From Planctomycetota bacterium (GTDB taxonomy: Bacteria > Planctomycetota > UBA1135), in the NCBI GenBank assembly GCA_002705055.1, contig PAHY01000042.1, positions 62,001-126,000 of the forward strand: a DNA stretch of 64,000 bases, in the 5' to 3' direction. A model generated the notes under the pieces. The model saw nothing but the letters and a program-made list of their open reading frames with translations. It did not search any database and was not told the origin of the DNA. A program made the position numbers and the translations under genes. This document shows positions 18,266 through 28,370 of this stretch, in pieces; positions within the stretch are counted from its first letter, which is position 1, and every line of letters begins with the position of its first letter.

Positions 18266-19576
18266 CTACTTCCGCGAGGCCCAGCCGGACCCACCCCCCT
18301 TCATGAAGCCTTCGTAGTTGCGCATCAGCAGGTGGCTGTTGAGCTTATCGACGAGGTCCAGCGCCACACCCACAACAATCAGAATCGAGGTGCCGCCCAG
18401 GAAGTAGGCAACCATCGGCAGCACGTTGAGGTTGGCCGTGACGATGGTCGGGATGACGGCGATCACCGCGAGGAAGGCCGAGCCGGCCAGCGTGACGCGG
18501 TTGAGGACGAAGTCCAGGTAATCAGCCGTGGCCTTGCCCGGACGGATGCCCGGCACGAAGGAGCCGTGCTCCTTCAGGTTGTTCGCGATTTCCGAGGGCT
18601 GGAACATCAGGCGAACCCAGAAGAAGCTGAAGAAGAAGATCAGCGCCGTGTACATCGAGAGGTACAGGAAGCCGTCCTGACGGAAGGCCTGCCCGAACCA
18701 ACCCATGCCCGGCAGCGAGCCGATGACGTTCGGCACGATGAACAGCGCGCCGGCGAAGATGATCGGCATGACGCCCGCCTGGTTGACGCGCAGCGGCAGG
18801 TAGTGCTTGCTGCCCCCCATTACCTTGCGACCACGCATGAGCTTGGCCTGGTGGATGGGAATGCGGCGCTGGCCACGGGTGATGTAGACGACCACCAGCA
18901 CGGTGGCGATCCACATCGCGCTGAGGGTCACGACCAGCTGATGCGGGTTCTCGGCGACGGACAGCGTCTGGTTCATCGCAGCCGGCATGCTCGAGATGAT
19001 CCCGCACATAATGATGATCGAGATGCCGTTGCCGATCCCGTGCTCGGTGATCTGCTCACCGAGCCACATGATGAACATCGTGCCCGCGGTGAGCGCGATG
19101 ACCATGGTGAGGCTGTAAAGGAACGAAGCCCCGCCCGGCATCAGACCGAAGTCCGGGTTGTAAACCACGCCGACCAGCACGAAGATCGCCTGCAGGATGC
19201 AGATGGGAATCGTGGCCAGACGGGTGTATTGGTTGATCTTGCGCTGGCCCGCGGCGCCTTCCTTGGAGAGCGCCTCCAGCTGCGGCACGACCTTGACCAG
19301 CAGGCTGAAGATGATCGACGCCGAGATGTACGGCATCACCCCCAGCGAGAACAGCACAGCGCTGCCGATGCCCGCCCCGGTAAAGGCGTTCATGATGCCG
19401 AACAGACCGCCGAGCTGGCTGCCCGCGATCTTGTCCGCCGCTTCCTGAATAGCCGCCAGGTTGAGGCCCGGCAGCGGAATCTGGAACCCCAGTCGATAGA
19501 CCGCCAACAACCCGAAGGTCGTCAGGATCCGCTTGCGCAACTCGGGGATGCGGAGAACGTTCAGGGCCTGAAGCAT
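18266..19576 (-). CDS. secY: protein translocase subunit SecY
   Basis: A 436-residue SecY, the channel of the Sec translocon, with ten membrane helices expected. The signature segments YRLGFQIPLPGLNLAAIQEA and GVMPYISASIIFSLL are present, as is the MGGSKHYLPLRVNQAGVMPIIF loop region split by its turn. It follows rplO by 10 nt. SecE is encoded farther upstream in the same cluster. Confidence 0.97.
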   Translation of the reverse strand: MLQALNVLRIPELRKRILTTFGLLAVYRLGFQIPLPGLNLAAIQEAADKIAGSQLGGLFGIMNAFTGAGIGSAVLFSLGVMPYISASIIFSLLVKVVPQLEALSKEGAAGQRKINQYTRLATIPICILQAIFVLVGVVYNPDFGLMPGGASFLYSLTMVIALTAGTMFIMWLGEQITEHGIGNGISIIIMCGIISSMPAAMNQTLSVAENPHQLVVTLSAMWIATVLVVVYITRGQRRIPIHQAKLMRGRKVMGGSKHYLPLRVNQAGVMPIIFAGALFIVPNVIGSLPGMGWFGQAFRQDGFLYLSMYTALIFFFSFFWVRLMFQPSEIANNLKEHGSFVPGIRPGKATADYLDFVLNRVTLAGSAFLAVIAVIPTIVTANLNVLPMVAYFLGGTSILIVVGVALDLVDKLNSHLLMRNYEGFMKGGGSGWASRK

Positions 19577-19586
19577 GAGGTTCGCT

Positions 19587-20033
19587 CTAGCCGAGGATCT
19601 CGGCGGTGCCGCCGGCTGCCTCGATCTTCGATTGGGCGCTGGCGGAGAACTTGTGAGCCTTGACGGTCAGCGACTTGGAGATCTCACCGTTGCCGAGGAC
19701 CTTGAGCAGGTCGCCGGTCTTCCGGGTGAGGCCCGCGTCGAGCACCGCTTCGAGCGTGACTTCGGCGCCGGCGTCGAAGACCTCGAGGTCCTTGACGTTG
19801 ACCAGCGTGAAGTGCTTCTTGAAGCGTGCGTTGGTGAACCCACGCTTGGGGATCCGGCGGTACAGAGGCATCTGACCACCTTCGAAGCCGAGGCGCGGGT
19901 GATCGCCCGAGCGCGAACGCTGACCCTTGTGGCCGCGGCCGGCAGTCTTGCCGGTGCCGGAGCCCTGGCCACGACCGAGACGCTTGCGCGCCTTGTGCTT
20001 GACCCCTTTGGCAGTGACGTCGTGAATCTGCAT
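19587..20033 (-). CDS. rplO: 50S ribosomal protein L15
   Basis: A 148-residue L15, with the glycine-rich [21 protein letters not shown] start region and a globular C-terminal half. Its ATG shares one base with the rpsE stop (TAATG). There is no room for rpmD (L30) between them. Confidence 0.97.
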   Translation of the reverse strand: MQIHDVTAKGVKHKARKRLGRGQGSGTGKTAGRGHKGQRSRSGDHPRLGFEGGQMPLYRRIPKRGFTNARFKKHFTLVNVKDLEVFDAGAEVTLEAVLDAGLTRKTGDLLKVLGNGEISKSLTVKAHKFSASAQSKIEAAGGTAEILG

Positions 20034-20545
20034 TAGAGTTCCACCCCGCGGACTTCGGCGATTTGCTCCTTGGTCCGCAGCTGGGCGAGGCCGTCCATCG
20101 TGGCCTTCACCAGGTTCATCGGGTTGGTCGAGCCGAAGGACTTCGAAAGGACGTCCTTCACCCCGGCCAGTTCGAGCACGGCGCGCACGGTACCACCGGC
20201 GATGATGCCGGTACCGGGCGACGCCGGAATCAGACGCACGTGCGAGGAGCAGTAGCGTCCCTCGACCTCGTGCGGAATGGTCGTGCCGACGCGCGGCACG
20301 CGAATCAGGTGCTTGCGGCCGTCCTTAAATGCCTTCTGCATGGCGGCCGGGATTTCCTTGGCCTTGCCGAAGCCGTAACCGACGATCCCGTCTTGATTGC
20401 CCACGACGGTCAGCGCCGAGAACGCGAAGCGGCGGCCACCCTTGACCACTTTGGCCGAACGGTTGACCTTGACGCGCTCTTCCTTGAGCTCGCCGAGAGC
20501 TTCGGCCGCGGTGCGGTCCAGGAACTGGTAGTTCTGCTTGCCCAT
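20033..20545 (-). CDS. rpsE: 30S ribosomal protein S5
   Basis: A 170-residue S5, with the double-stranded RNA-binding fold ([20 protein letters not shown]) and the [18 protein letters not shown] segment. It acts in decoding accuracy and 30S assembly. ATG at 20545 was chosen by family alignment. It lies 16 nt after rplR. Confidence 0.97.
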   Translation of the reverse strand: MGKQNYQFLDRTAAEALGELKEERVKVNRSAKVVKGGRRFAFSALTVVGNQDGIVGYGFGKAKEIPAAMQKAFKDGRKHLIRVPRVGTTIPHEVEGRYCSSHVRLIPASPGTGIIAGGTVRAVLELAGVKDVLSKSFGSTNPMNLVKATMDGLAQLRTKEQIAEVRGVEL

Positions 20546-20561
20546 GTGATCTGTCTCGGCT

Positions 20562-20936
20562 CTAGAACTGAAGACCGCCTTCCCGGGCGGCTTCGGCGAG
20601 CGCTTTGACGCGCCCGTGGAAGGGGTAGTAGCCGCGATCGAAGGCGACTTGCTCGACGCCAGCAGCCTTGGCCCGCTCGGCAATGGTGGTGCCGATCAGA
20701 ACCGCTTGCTCCGACTTGGTCTTGCCGGCCATCTGGCCGCGCAGGTCCTTTTCGAGCGAGCTGGCTGCCGCGAGAGTGCGACCCGTGGCATCGTCGATGA
20801 GTTGCACCGCGATGTTCTTGGTCGAGCGGTAGACGCTGAGACGCGGACGCGTGGAGGCCGCGCGCAGACGACGACGCACGCCCATCTGCTTGCGCGCACG
20901 GCGCTTCCATTTCCTTTTCTGTTGCAGGTGATCCAT
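20562..20936 (-). CDS. rplR: 50S ribosomal protein L18
   Basis: A 124-residue L18, a 5S rRNA-binding protein. The [20 protein letters not shown] and [20 protein letters not shown] segments are diagnostic. Confidence 0.97.
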   Translation of the reverse strand: MDHLQQKRKWKRRARKQMGVRRRLRAASTRPRLSVYRSTKNIAVQLIDDATGRTLAAASSLEKDLRGQMAGKTKSEQAVLIGTTIAERAKAAGVEQVAFDRGYYPFHGRVKALAEAAREGGLQF

Positions 20937-20950
20937 CTTTCCGCTTCCGA

Positions 20951-21493
20951 TTAACCGAGCGACTTACCAGCCTTGCGACGCACGTGCTCGCCCTTGTAAC
21001 GAATGCCTTTGCCCTTGTAGGGCTCCGGCGGACGCACGCGGCGGATGTTCGCCGCGAACTGACCGACAGCTTGCTTGTCGATGCCCTTGACCAAAATCTC
21101 GGTCTGCGAGGGGCACTCGACGGTGACGCCATCCGGAGGGGTGCATTCGACCAGATGGCAGAAGCCGATCTGCATCTCAATGCCTTGGCCCTTGGGCTTG
21201 ACGTTCCAACCGGTGCCGTGGATCTCGAGGGACTTCTCGTAGCCCTCGGTGACCCCCGTCACCATGTTCTGGACGTGAGCGCGCACCAGACCGTGCAGCG
21301 CAGCCGCCTTCTTGTTGCCGCCGCTGCCGGTGCGCGAGATGACGACCTTGCCGTCCTCGACTGCAACCGCAACCTCGGGGAAGAGCGGGAAGCTGAGCTG
21401 GCCCTTCGGCCCCTTGACCGCGACTTCGCTCGAGCTCGCGTTGACCTCGACGCCGGACGGCAGGGTAACCGGGGTGTTTCCGATACGGGACAT
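20951..21493 (-). CDS. rplF: 50S ribosomal protein L6
   Basis: A 180-residue L6 near the factor-binding centre, starting [17 protein letters not shown] and ending in the basic [19 protein letters not shown] block. A strong Shine-Dalgarno (AAGGAGG) lies 9 nt before the ATG. Confidence 0.98.
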   Translation of the reverse strand: MSRIGNTPVTLPSGVEVNASSSEVAVKGPKGQLSFPLFPEVAVAVEDGKVVISRTGSGGNKKAAALHGLVRAHVQNMVTGVTEGYEKSLEIHGTGWNVKPKGQGIEMQIGFCHLVECTPPDGVTVECPSQTEILVKGIDKQAVGQFAANIRRVRPPEPYKGKGIRYKGEHVRRKAGKSLG

Positions 21494-21507
21494 GGTTCGA
21501 TTCCTCC

Positions 21508-21909
21508 TTAGAAGACAGTGCAGAGGACTTCGCCCCCCACCCCGGCCTCGGCGGCCTTGCGGCCACTCATGACGCCCTTCGAGGTGGTGAGGATGGAGAT
21601 GCCGAGCCCGCCGCGCACCTTCGGCGCGTGGGTGGAGTCGGCGTAGACGCGGCAGCCCGGCTTCGAAACCCGCTTCAGTTCGCGGATGACGGGGGCGCCG
21701 TCCTGGTCGTACTTGAGGTGCAGGCGCAGAACCGAGTGGTTGCGCTCGTTCTGCACGCTCTCGACATCGTTGAGGTAGCCCTCGTCCTTAAGCACCAGAG
21801 CGATGTTGCTCTTGATGCGCGAGGACGGGACGTCGACGAAACGCTTCTGGACCTGGAGGCCATTGCGCACCCGGGTCAGCATGTCGGCGATGGGATCGGT
21901 CATGGTCAT
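21508..21909 (-). CDS. rpsH: 30S ribosomal protein S8
   Basis: A 133-residue S8, a central 16S-binding protein and a repressor of the spc operon in E. coli. It contains DPIADMLTRVRNGLQVQK and ends in the family block GGEVLCTVF. ATG at 21909 is chosen because GAGG lies 8 nt upstream; a second ATG follows two codons later. Confidence 0.97.
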   Translation of the reverse strand: MTMTDPIADMLTRVRNGLQVQKRFVDVPSSRIKSNIALVLKDEGYLNDVESVQNERNHSVLRLHLKYDQDGAPVIRELKRVSKPGCRVYADSTHAPKVRGGLGISILTTSKGVMSGRKAAEAGVGGEVLCTVF

Positions 21910-21925
21910 GGCAGTTTCCTCGCGA

Positions 21926-22231
21926 TTACCAGGAGGACTTGCGGACACCCGGCAGATGGCCGGCGTGAGCGAGACGGCGGAACACGAGACGCGACACGCC
22001 GAACTTGCGGTAGTAGGCCTTGGGACGGCCGGTGAGCGAGCAGCGGTTGTGCAGACGAACCGGGCTGGCATCGCGCGGCATCAGACGAAGGCGCTTGTAC
22101 GCCTCGGCCTTGTCTTCGAGCGAGGCCTCGGCGTCCTTGATCACCTTCACCAGCTCGGCACGCCGCTCGGCGTGACGGGCGACGAGCGTCTGGCGCTTCT
22201 TTTCGCGGTAGATTGCGCTGGTCTTAGCCAT
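21926..22231 (-). CDS. rpsN: 30S ribosomal protein S14, long zinc-free form
   Basis: A 101-residue S14 of the long type without the CxxC zinc motif. It ends with the conserved [21 protein letters not shown] segment. It stands between rplE and rpsH, as usual. Confidence 0.97.
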   Translation of the reverse strand: MAKTSAIYREKKRQTLVARHAERRAELVKVIKDAEASLEDKAEAYKRLRLMPRDASPVRLHNRCSLTGRPKAYYRKFGVSRLVFRRLAHAGHLPGVRKSSW

Positions 22232-22233
22232 CT

Positions 22234-22794
22234 CTAGTTCTCTTCAGTCTCGTTCTTGGGACGACGGAAGGGCATGCCGAAGCCGTTGAGCAGGGCGCGG
22301 CCCTCCTCGTCGGTCCGGGCCGAGGTCACGATCGTGATGTTCATGCCCTGGGTGTGCTCGACGCGATCCAGATCGATCTCCGGGAACAGCGACTGCTCGT
22401 TGAGGCCGATGCTGAAGTTGCCGCGGCCATCAAAGTTGTCCTTCAGACCGCGGAAGTCGCGGATCCGAGGAAAGACGACCGCGATCAGGCGATCGAGGAA
22501 CTCGTACATGCGCTCGCGGCGCAGCGTGGTCATGCAGCCAATCGGCATGCCCTCGCGCAGACGGAATCCTGCGACCGACTTGCGGGCCTTGGTGATCACC
22601 GCCTTCTGGCCGGTGATCATGGTGAGATCACGCGCAGCGGAGTCGACCTTGCTGCGGCTTTCGACCGCACCTTCGACCCCCATGCTGACCACGATCTTGG
22701 TGACCGCGGGCACTTCGTGCTTGTTCTGGTACTCGAACTGCTCTTGCAGCTTCGGGATGATCTCGTTGGTGTAGATCTCGGCGAGACGTGCCAT
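22234..22794 (-). CDS. rplE: 50S ribosomal protein L5
   Basis: A 186-residue L5 that binds 5S rRNA and contacts P-site tRNA. The segment [20 protein letters not shown] and the FNDG-like stretch [17 protein letters not shown] are typical. ATG at 22794 gives the family N-terminus MARLAEIY. Confidence 0.97.
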   Translation of the reverse strand: MARLAEIYTNEIIPKLQEQFEYQNKHEVPAVTKIVVSMGVEGAVESRSKVDSAARDLTMITGQKAVITKARKSVAGFRLREGMPIGCMTTLRRERMYEFLDRLIAVVFPRIRDFRGLKDNFDGRGNFSIGLNEQSLFPEIDLDRVEHTQGMNITIVTSARTDEEGRALLNGFGMPFRRPKNETEEN

Positions 22795-22807
22795 GGTGCC
22801 TGGTGAT

Positions 22808-23113
22808 CTAGTCAAACTTGGTGCCACAGGAGCCGACGCGAACCTTGTCGCGACCGGAGCCTTCGATTCGAGTGCGCACGCCCTTCTTTGCCTTGTCGCT
22901 CCAGAGCAGCACGTTCGAGATGTGAATCGAGAACTCGCGTTCGACGGTGCCGCCTTGCGGGTTCTGCTGAGTGCGGGCGAGATTCTTCTCGCGCACATTG
23001 ACGCCTTCGACGAAGACTCGGTCTTCGTCCTTGAGGATGCGCAGGACCTTGCCGCGCATGCCCTTGTGGTTGCCACTCGTGACGACCACTTCGTCTCCGG
23101 TCTTGATATGCAT
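22808..23113 (-). CDS. rplX: 50S ribosomal protein L24
   Basis: A 101-residue L24 with the KOW motif near its start ([20 protein letters not shown]). Its ATG shares one base with the rplN stop (TGATG), and AGGAGG lies upstream inside rplN. Confidence 0.97.
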   Translation of the reverse strand: MHIKTGDEVVVTSGNHKGMRGKVLRILKDEDRVFVEGVNVREKNLARTQQNPQGGTVEREFSIHISNVLLWSDKAKKGVRTRIEGSGRDKVRVGSCGTKFD

Positions 23114-23481
23114 CAGACCACCTCCTGAGCGAGCGAAACGATCTTCATGTACTTGCGGTCGCGCAGCTCACGCGCCACCGCCCCGAAGATGCGGGTGCCC
23201 TTCGGGTTGCCTTCGCCATCGACGATGACCAGGGCGTTGCCGTCGAAACGGACGTAGCTGCCGTCAGCGCGGCGCGTCTTCTGCTTCGTGCGGACGATCA
23301 CGCCCTTGACGACCGTGCCGGGCTTCAGGTCACTGCCAGGCAGCGACTTCTTGACCGAGGCGACCACAACGTCGCCGAGGCCGGCGAACTGTCGGCCCGA
23401 GCCACCCAGCACCTTGATGCACATGACTTCCTTCGCGCCGCTGTTGTCGGCGACGTCGAGGCGGGATTGCATCTGGATCAT
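23113..23481 (-). CDS. rplN: 50S ribosomal protein L14
   Basis: A 122-residue L14 at the subunit interface, beginning [26 protein letters not shown] lies 11 nt before the ATG. Confidence 0.98.
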   Translation of the reverse strand: MIQMQSRLDVADNSGAKEVMCIKVLGGSGRQFAGLGDVVVASVKKSLPGSDLKPGTVVKGVIVRTKQKTRRADGSYVRFDGNALVIVDGEGNPKGTRIFGAVARELRDRKYMKIVSLAQEVV

Positions 23482-23514
23482 GGTTCTATTCTCCTAACGG
23501 ATTCAGGCTCGGAA

Positions 23515-23799
23515 CTAAGCGACCGGGGCCACTTCGATGATGCGGACCAGACGCCAGCGCTTCAGCTTGCTGAGCGGGCGCGTGCCCATGATTTCGACCT
23601 TGTCCCCGACCTTGGCCTGGTTGGCTTCGTCGTGGACGTGGTACTTCTTCCGCTTACGGATGATCTTGTGGTAAAGCGGATGACGGGTCGTGCGCTCGAC
23701 TTGGACGACGATGGTCTTCTCGCCCTTGTCCGACACCACGGTGCCCTCCATCGACTTCCGGGTGCCGCGCACGGTGACTTCTTGGTTCTCTTCGGTCAT
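23515..23799 (-). CDS. rpsQ: 30S ribosomal protein S17
   Basis: A 94-residue S17, an OB-fold protein that binds 16S rRNA early in assembly. The segment [20 protein letters not shown] is typical. Confidence 0.97.
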   Translation of the reverse strand: MTEENQEVTVRGTRKSMEGTVVSDKGEKTIVVQVERTTRHPLYHKIIRKRKKYHVHDEANQAKVGDKVEIMGTRPLSKLKRWRLVRIIEVAPVA

Positions 23800-23816
23800 G
23801 ACGTTGCTCCGGAATC

Positions 23817-24029
23817 TCAGCGGGACTGTTGACCGCGCACGCCGATCTGGCGCTCGCGCAGGATGGTCTTCATGCGGGCGATGTCCTTGCGGAGCTCACC
23901 CAGACGCGACGGGTTTTGGTTGCCCTCGGTCAAGGAACGGAAGCGCATCTCGAAGTACTCCTTCTCCGCCTGAGCGATGTCGAACTCGATCTCGCTGTCG
24001 TCCTTGCCGCGAATTTCTTCGGTCTTCAT
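23817..24029 (-). CDS. rpmC: 50S ribosomal protein L29
   Basis: A 70-residue helical L29 at the exit tunnel, near the docking site for trigger factor and SRP. It carries [21 protein letters not shown] and [16 protein letters not shown]. Confidence 0.95.
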   Translation of the reverse strand: MKTEEIRGKDDSEIEFDIAQAEKEYFEMRFRSLTEGNQNPSRLGELRKDIARMKTILRERQIGVRGQQSR

Positions 24030-24042
24030 TTCGAGTCTCCGA

Positions 24043-24549
24043 CTAGATGGGCTTCTTGGTGATCATCCGGCACTTGACCGGCATCTTGTGCGAGACGCGG
24101 TTCAGCGCCTTGCGGGCGACGGCCTCTTCGACGCCGCCGATTTCGTAGAGCACGGTGCCCGGCTTGACCACAGCGACCCAGCGGTCGACGTCGCCCTTAC
24201 CGTTACCCATGCGCACCTCGAGGGGCTTGGCGGTCACCGGCTTGTGCGGGAAGACCCGAATCCAGATCTTGCCCTCACCGGCGGCACGGCTCGCGGCGAC
24301 ACGACCGGCTTCGATCGTGCGCGAGCTAAGCCAGCACCAGTCCAGCGCCTGCAGGCCGAAATCCCCGAAGGAGACACGGTTGCCGCGGGTGGCCTTGGCG
24401 GTCGCCGCAGCCGGACGGACAGTGGGACGGCCCTTGCGGTGCTGGTTGCGCGCGGCCGGACCGCGACCCTGAGGCAGCGAGCACTTGTAGGTGCCCTTGA
24501 TCTTGCCCCGCTGGGTCTTGCGGTACTTGGTTCGCTTCGGCATCAACAT
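24043..24549 (-). CDS. rplP: 50S ribosomal protein L16 with a lineage-specific insert
   Basis: A 168-residue L16, about 30 residues longer than the usual 137. The core is normal (GKIWIRVFPHKPVTAKPLEV, RMGNGKGDVDRWVAVVKPG). The extra stretch, about residues 20-52, is rich in basic and alanine residues. It splits the N-terminal arm between RGKIKG and ATRGNRVSFGDFGLQ, which are adjacent in planctomycete-type L16. GAGGAG lies 8 nt before the ATG at 24549. Confidence 0.95.
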   Translation of the reverse strand: MLMPKRTKYRKTQRGKIKGTYKCSLPQGRGPAARNQHRKGRPTVRPAAATAKATRGNRVSFGDFGLQALDWCWLSSRTIEAGRVAASRAAGEGKIWIRVFPHKPVTAKPLEVRMGNGKGDVDRWVAVVKPGTVLYEIGGVEEAVARKALNRVSHKMPVKCRMITKKPI

Positions 24550-24571
24550 CGTTCTTTCTCCTCAGCTGCTC

Positions 24572-25204
24572 CTAGAAACGCATGCCCTCGCCGGCATAGA
24601 TCCACACCTTGATGCCGAGCACCCCGTAGGTGGTGTGCGCCTCGGCGAATCCGTAGTCGCAGCGCGCATCCAGGGTTTGGAGCGGGATCCGACCGGTGTG
24701 CTGTTTGATGGTGCGCGACATCTCCTTGCCGTCGATGCGACCCGAAACCTGGATCTTCACGCCCTTGGCGCCGGCGTTCATGGTGTTCTCCATGATCCGC
24801 TTGATCTGGTGACGAGGCGACACGCGGCGCTCGATGGCACCGGCCAGGTTCTCGGCGACGGTGACGGCGTCGAGGTCCCAGTGGCCGACTTCCTGAATGT
24901 CGAGCTTCACTTCCATGCCGCTGAGCTTCTCGAGGTCAGCGACGAGGGCGTCGCGCGTCGAGTAGCCGCGGCCGATGACTTCGCCCTTCCGGGTGGCGAA
25001 GATGGTGATGCTCATGCGGTCGCCGCGCTGCTGAATGTCGACGCGCGAGATCACTCCCTTGCGGAAGCGCTTCTTGATGAGCTCGCGGACCTTGTAGTCC
25101 AGCTCAAGCTTCTTGCCGTACTCGCGGCCACGGGCGTACCAACGCGAGCGCCACGGCTCGGTGACACCAATGCGGAAGCCGATCGGGTGAATCTTCTGTC
25201 CCAT
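24572..25204 (-). CDS. rpsC: 30S ribosomal protein S3
   Basis: A 210-residue S3 at the mRNA entry channel, with an N-terminal KH domain and the C-terminal part KIQVSGRIDGKEMSRT. It lacks any long acidic tail. GGAGGA lies upstream of the ATG. Confidence 0.97.
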   Translation of the reverse strand: MGQKIHPIGFRIGVTEPWRSRWYARGREYGKKLELDYKVRELIKKRFRKGVISRVDIQQRGDRMSITIFATRKGEVIGRGYSTRDALVADLEKLSGMEVKLDIQEVGHWDLDAVTVAENLAGAIERRVSPRHQIKRIMENTMNAGAKGVKIQVSGRIDGKEMSRTIKQHTGRIPLQTLDARCDYGFAEAHTTYGVLGIKVWIYAGEGMRF

Positions 25205-25206
25205 CT

Positions 25207-25557
25207 TTAGTTGTCCTCCAGCTCGGCGACCGTGAGCTTCAGGTGTGCGGTACGACGACGAATCGGCATGGCGCGACCCATGGCACCCGGGCGGAAGCGC
25301 GGGCGGCCGTGGATAAGCGGCCCCTCGTCGACGCGAGCCTCGCGCACGATGAGGTTGTTGACGTCGACGGCGTCGCTCTGCGCCGCGTTGGCGATCGCCG
25401 AAGCGAGCACCTTGCGGAACATGGCGGCACCGCGGGTTTGATTGACCCGCAGCACCTCGAGGGCGCTGTTGACGCCCAGGCCACGAATGAGGTCCGCCGC
25501 CGGGCGGGCCTTCTTGGCCGAGATGTGCGCGTAACGGTGCGAAGCGCGGAATTCCAT
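25207..25557 (-). CDS. rplV: 50S ribosomal protein L22
   Basis: A 116-residue L22 whose loop lines the exit tunnel. KARPAADLIRGLGVNSALEVL and the RFRPGAMGRAMPIRRRTAHL loop are clear. It starts 19 nt after rpsS. Confidence 0.97.
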   Translation of the reverse strand: MEFRASHRYAHISAKKARPAADLIRGLGVNSALEVLRVNQTRGAAMFRKVLASAIANAAQSDAVDVNNLIVREARVDEGPLIHGRPRFRPGAMGRAMPIRRRTAHLKLTVAELEDN

Positions 25558-25576
25558 GATTCAGTCCCCTCTTGCG

Positions 25577-25837
25577 TTACTTCTTCTCGTGGCCACGGAA
25601 GGTCCGGGTGGGCGCGAATTCGCCCAGGCGGTGACCGACCATGTCTTCGGTGACGTAGACCTTTAGGAAGTCCTTGCCGTTATGAACCATGAAGGTCATC
25701 CCGACATATTCCGGAAGGATGGTGCTGGCGCGGGCCCAGGTACGGATCGGGCGACGGTTGCCCGACTCGATCACCTTGTCGACCTTGCGCTGGAGGCTGG
25801 GGTCGATCCAGGGTCCTTTCTTGAGACTACGGCTCAT
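25577..25837 (-). CDS. rpsS: 30S ribosomal protein S19
   Basis: An 86-residue S19 in the 30S head: [19 protein letters not shown], then the [18 protein letters not shown] end. Confidence 0.97.
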   Translation of the reverse strand: MSRSLKKGPWIDPSLQRKVDKVIESGNRRPIRTWARASTILPEYVGMTFMVHNGKDFLKVYVTEDMVGHRLGEFAPTRTFRGHEKK

Positions 25838-25849
25838 GCTTCAGTCCTG

Positions 25850-26680
25850 TTACTTGGCCCCCTTGCGGCGGCGGACGATGAACTTGCTGGTCGTCTTGCG
25901 ACGGTTACGAGTCTTCTGACCCTTGGCAGGCTTGCCCCACGGCGAGACCGGGTGCTTACCTTTGGTGCGACCCTCACCACCACCGTGCGGGTGAGCGGCC
26001 GGGTACATCGCGACACCGCGGACGTGCGGGCGCTTGCCCTTGTGGCGGTTACGGCCAGCCTTGCCCAACTTGACGTTCTGGTGATCGGCGTTGCCGACCT
26101 CGCCAATGGTGGCGCGGCAGCGGACGTGCACGCGGCGCAGTTCGCCGCTGGGCAGCGCCAGCAGCGCATACTCGCCCTCGCGGGCAGCCAGGCGCGCCGA
26201 GGCGCCGGCCGAGCGGACCATCTTGGCACCCTGGCCAGGACGCAGCTCGACGTTGTGCACTTCCATGCCCAGCGGGATGTGACGCAGTTCCATCGCGCAG
26301 CCCGTCTTCGGCTCGGCGTTCTCGCCGGACGAAATCGTGGTGCCCTGCTTCAGGCCCTTGGGCCAGATGATGTAGCGCTTCTCGCCGTCGGCGTAGTGCA
26401 GCAGCGCAATGTAAGCGGTGCGGTTGGGGTCGTACTCGATGTGAGCGACCTTGGCCGGCACGCCGTCCTTGTTGCGCTTGAAGTCAATGATGCGGTAGCG
26501 CCGCTTCGCTCCACCCCCGCGGTGACGCGCGGTGACGGTGCCGTGGTTGTTGCGGCCACCCGTCTTCTTGAGCGGAGCGAGCAGGCTCTTCTCCGGCTTC
26601 TGGCGGGTGAGCTCGGCGCGGTCCAGCACAGAGCCACCGCGGCGGCCCGGCGAAGTCGGCTTGTAGTACTTGATGCCCAT
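25850..26680 (-). CDS. rplB: 50S ribosomal protein L2
   Basis: A 276-residue L2, needed for subunit joining and peptidyl transfer. The [20 protein letters not shown] block includes the conserved histidine of the family active region. Confidence 0.98.
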   Translation of the reverse strand: MGIKYYKPTSPGRRGGSVLDRAELTRQKPEKSLLAPLKKTGGRNNHGTVTARHRGGGAKRRYRIIDFKRNKDGVPAKVAHIEYDPNRTAYIALLHYADGEKRYIIWPKGLKQGTTISSGENAEPKTGCAMELRHIPLGMEVHNVELRPGQGAKMVRSAGASARLAAREGEYALLALPSGELRRVHVRCRATIGEVGNADHQNVKLGKAGRNRHKGKRPHVRGVAMYPAAHPHGGGEGRTKGKHPVSPWGKPAKGQKTRNRRKTTSKFIVRRRKGAK

Positions 26681-26701
26681 CGTGATTCTCCGGTATCTCT
26701 C

Positions 26702-26992
26702 CTACAGCAGCTCGATCTTGTCGCCGTCCTGCAGCTGGACGATGGCGATCTTCCGGGAGGGCGTCCGGAACCAGCTGGCACCACGACGGCGCAGCTTGCC
26801 CGGACGAAGCATGGTGTTGACGCGCGAGACCTTGACGTCGAACAGGGCCTGGACCGCGTTCTTGATCTCGATCTTGTTGGCGCCGCCCGCGACTTCGAAG
26901 CGGTACTCGTTGAGCTCCTCGGTGTGGTCGGTCGACTTCTCGGTGAGGACCGGCTTGATGAGGATCTGGTAGTGGTCAGTCATGCTGCTCAT
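26702..26992 (-). CDS. rplW: 50S ribosomal protein L23
   Basis: A 96-residue L23 at the exit tunnel rim. The ATG at 26992 overlaps the rplD stop by 4 nt (ATGA), which decides this start; another ATG lies three codons in. KPVLTEKSTDH and VNTMLRPGKLRRRG are the family landmarks. Confidence 0.95.
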   Translation of the reverse strand: MSSMTDHYQILIKPVLTEKSTDHTEELNEYRFEVAGGANKIEIKNAVQALFDVKVSRVNTMLRPGKLRRRGASWFRTPSRKIAIVQLQDGDKIELL

Positions 26993-27642
26993 GACGACGC
27001 CTCCTTGCTGGTGCGCGCCTTGGCGCAGCGTTCGGTCAGCACGTCGAGTGCGCCTTCCTGGCAGAGCACCCACTTGTGCGCGAGCAGGTCGTAGGCGTTG
27101 GCGTCTGAAGCGGCGCGCACCGAGACCTGGGGGAAGTTACGGAACGACAGCCAGGCGGCTTCGTTCGGCTCGCTCAGCAGAACGAGCACCGTGCCCTGCG
27201 GCGCGCAGTCGGCCAGCACCTTGCGGGCGGCCTTGGCCGAGGGCTGATCAAACTCGAGGCCGGCCAGTTCGACCACCTCGTTGTCCTGGACCTTGCCGAG
27301 CAGAGCGCTGCGCAGAGCGACCAAACGCTGCTTCTTCGGCAGGTGGTAGCCCCAGCGGCGCGTGTTGCGCGGACCGAAGACGGTCGCACCACCACGCCAG
27401 AGCGGGCTGCGACGGTCGCCCGCGCGCGCGCGGCCGGTCTTCTTCTGCTTCCAGGGCTTCTTCTTGTGCCCGGCCAGTTCCGTGCGCACCTTGGTGTGGG
27501 CGTCGCCCTGGCGCTGGTTGGCCTGGTACTGGACGATGACGTCCTTCATCGTCCGGTAGAGGAGCTGCTCGCCGAGGTCGGCGCTGAGGTCTTTCTGACC
27601 GGTGCTGCCGCTCGAGACGTCGTAGGTTCCGATGCTGGCCAT
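26989..27642 (-). CDS. rplD: 50S ribosomal protein L4
   Basis: A 217-residue L4. The tunnel-lining loop KPWKQKKTGRARAGDRRSPL is present. In E. coli L4 also represses the S10 operon through the rpsJ leader; the leader here is about 100 nt, but I cannot show such a structure. Confidence 0.96.
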   Translation of the reverse strand: MASIGTYDVSSGSTGQKDLSADLGEQLLYRTMKDVIVQYQANQRQGDAHTKVRTELAGHKKKPWKQKKTGRARAGDRRSPLWRGGATVFGPRNTRRWGYHLPKKQRLVALRSALLGKVQDNEVVELAGLEFDQPSAKAARKVLADCAPQGTVLVLLSEPNEAAWLSFRNFPQVSVRAASDANAYDLLAHKWVLCQEGALDVLTERCAKARTSKEASS

Positions 27643-27645
27643 GGT

Positions 27646-28287
27646 TTACTTCGCTCCCCCGGTCTTGGCGGTTTGAATCTGCACGAGGCTGGTCGGGTGA
27701 CCCGGCACGCCGCCGCGGACCAGGATCAGGCCGCGCTCGGCGTCGACGCCTTCGACGACCAGGTTCTTGACGGTGATGCGCTCGTTGCCGTAGTGCTTCG
27801 GCATGCGCTGGCCCTTGAAGACGCGCGACGGCGTGGCGCACTGACCGATCGAGCCGGGCTGGCGCACGTTGTGACAGCCGTGGGTCTCGCTACCGCGAGC
27901 GAAGCCGTGCGCCTTGATGGTGCCGGCGAAGCCGCGGCCCTTCGAGCGACCGGCCACGTCGACGACGTCGCCGACTTCAAAGGTCTCGGCCGTCAGCTCT
28001 TGACCGATCTCATAGCCGTCGGTGGCATCAACGCGGAACTCGCGCAGGACGCGGAAGGGCTTGACGCCCGCCTTTTCCGCGGCGACCCGCTGCGGCTTGG
28101 CGACGTGCTTGTCGCGAGCCGGGGTGAGGCCGAGTTGGACGGCACGATAGCCGTCGCGCTGCTTGTCGCGCAGGCCCGTCACAGTGCAGGGACCCGCCTG
28201 GAGAACCGTCACCGGAACAACGGTGCCGTCTTCTCGGAAGACTTGGGTCATGCCGCGCTTGCGGGCGAGGAGGAACTTCTTGGTCAT
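27646..28287 (-). CDS. rplC: 50S ribosomal protein L3
   Basis: A 213-residue L3, an early assembly protein. KRGMTQVFREDGTVVPVTVL and the GSIGQCATPSRVFKGQRMPK loop are typical. It starts 83 nt after rpsJ, a wider gap than elsewhere in the cluster, with no gene seen in it. Confidence 0.97.
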   Translation of the reverse strand: MTKKFLLARKRGMTQVFREDGTVVPVTVLQAGPCTVTGLRDKQRDGYRAVQLGLTPARDKHVAKPQRVAAEKAGVKPFRVLREFRVDATDGYEIGQELTAETFEVGDVVDVAGRSKGRGFAGTIKAHGFARGSETHGCHNVRQPGSIGQCATPSRVFKGQRMPKHYGNERITVKNLVVEGVDAERGLILVRGGVPGHPTSLVQIQTAKTGGAK

Positions 28288-28370
28288 CGTGATCTCGGTA
28301 TCCAGCCGAGGGTGTCACAGAGGTCCGGGGCAGGAGCCGCGGACATGCGGGAGAAGAAAGGAGTCGAGGC

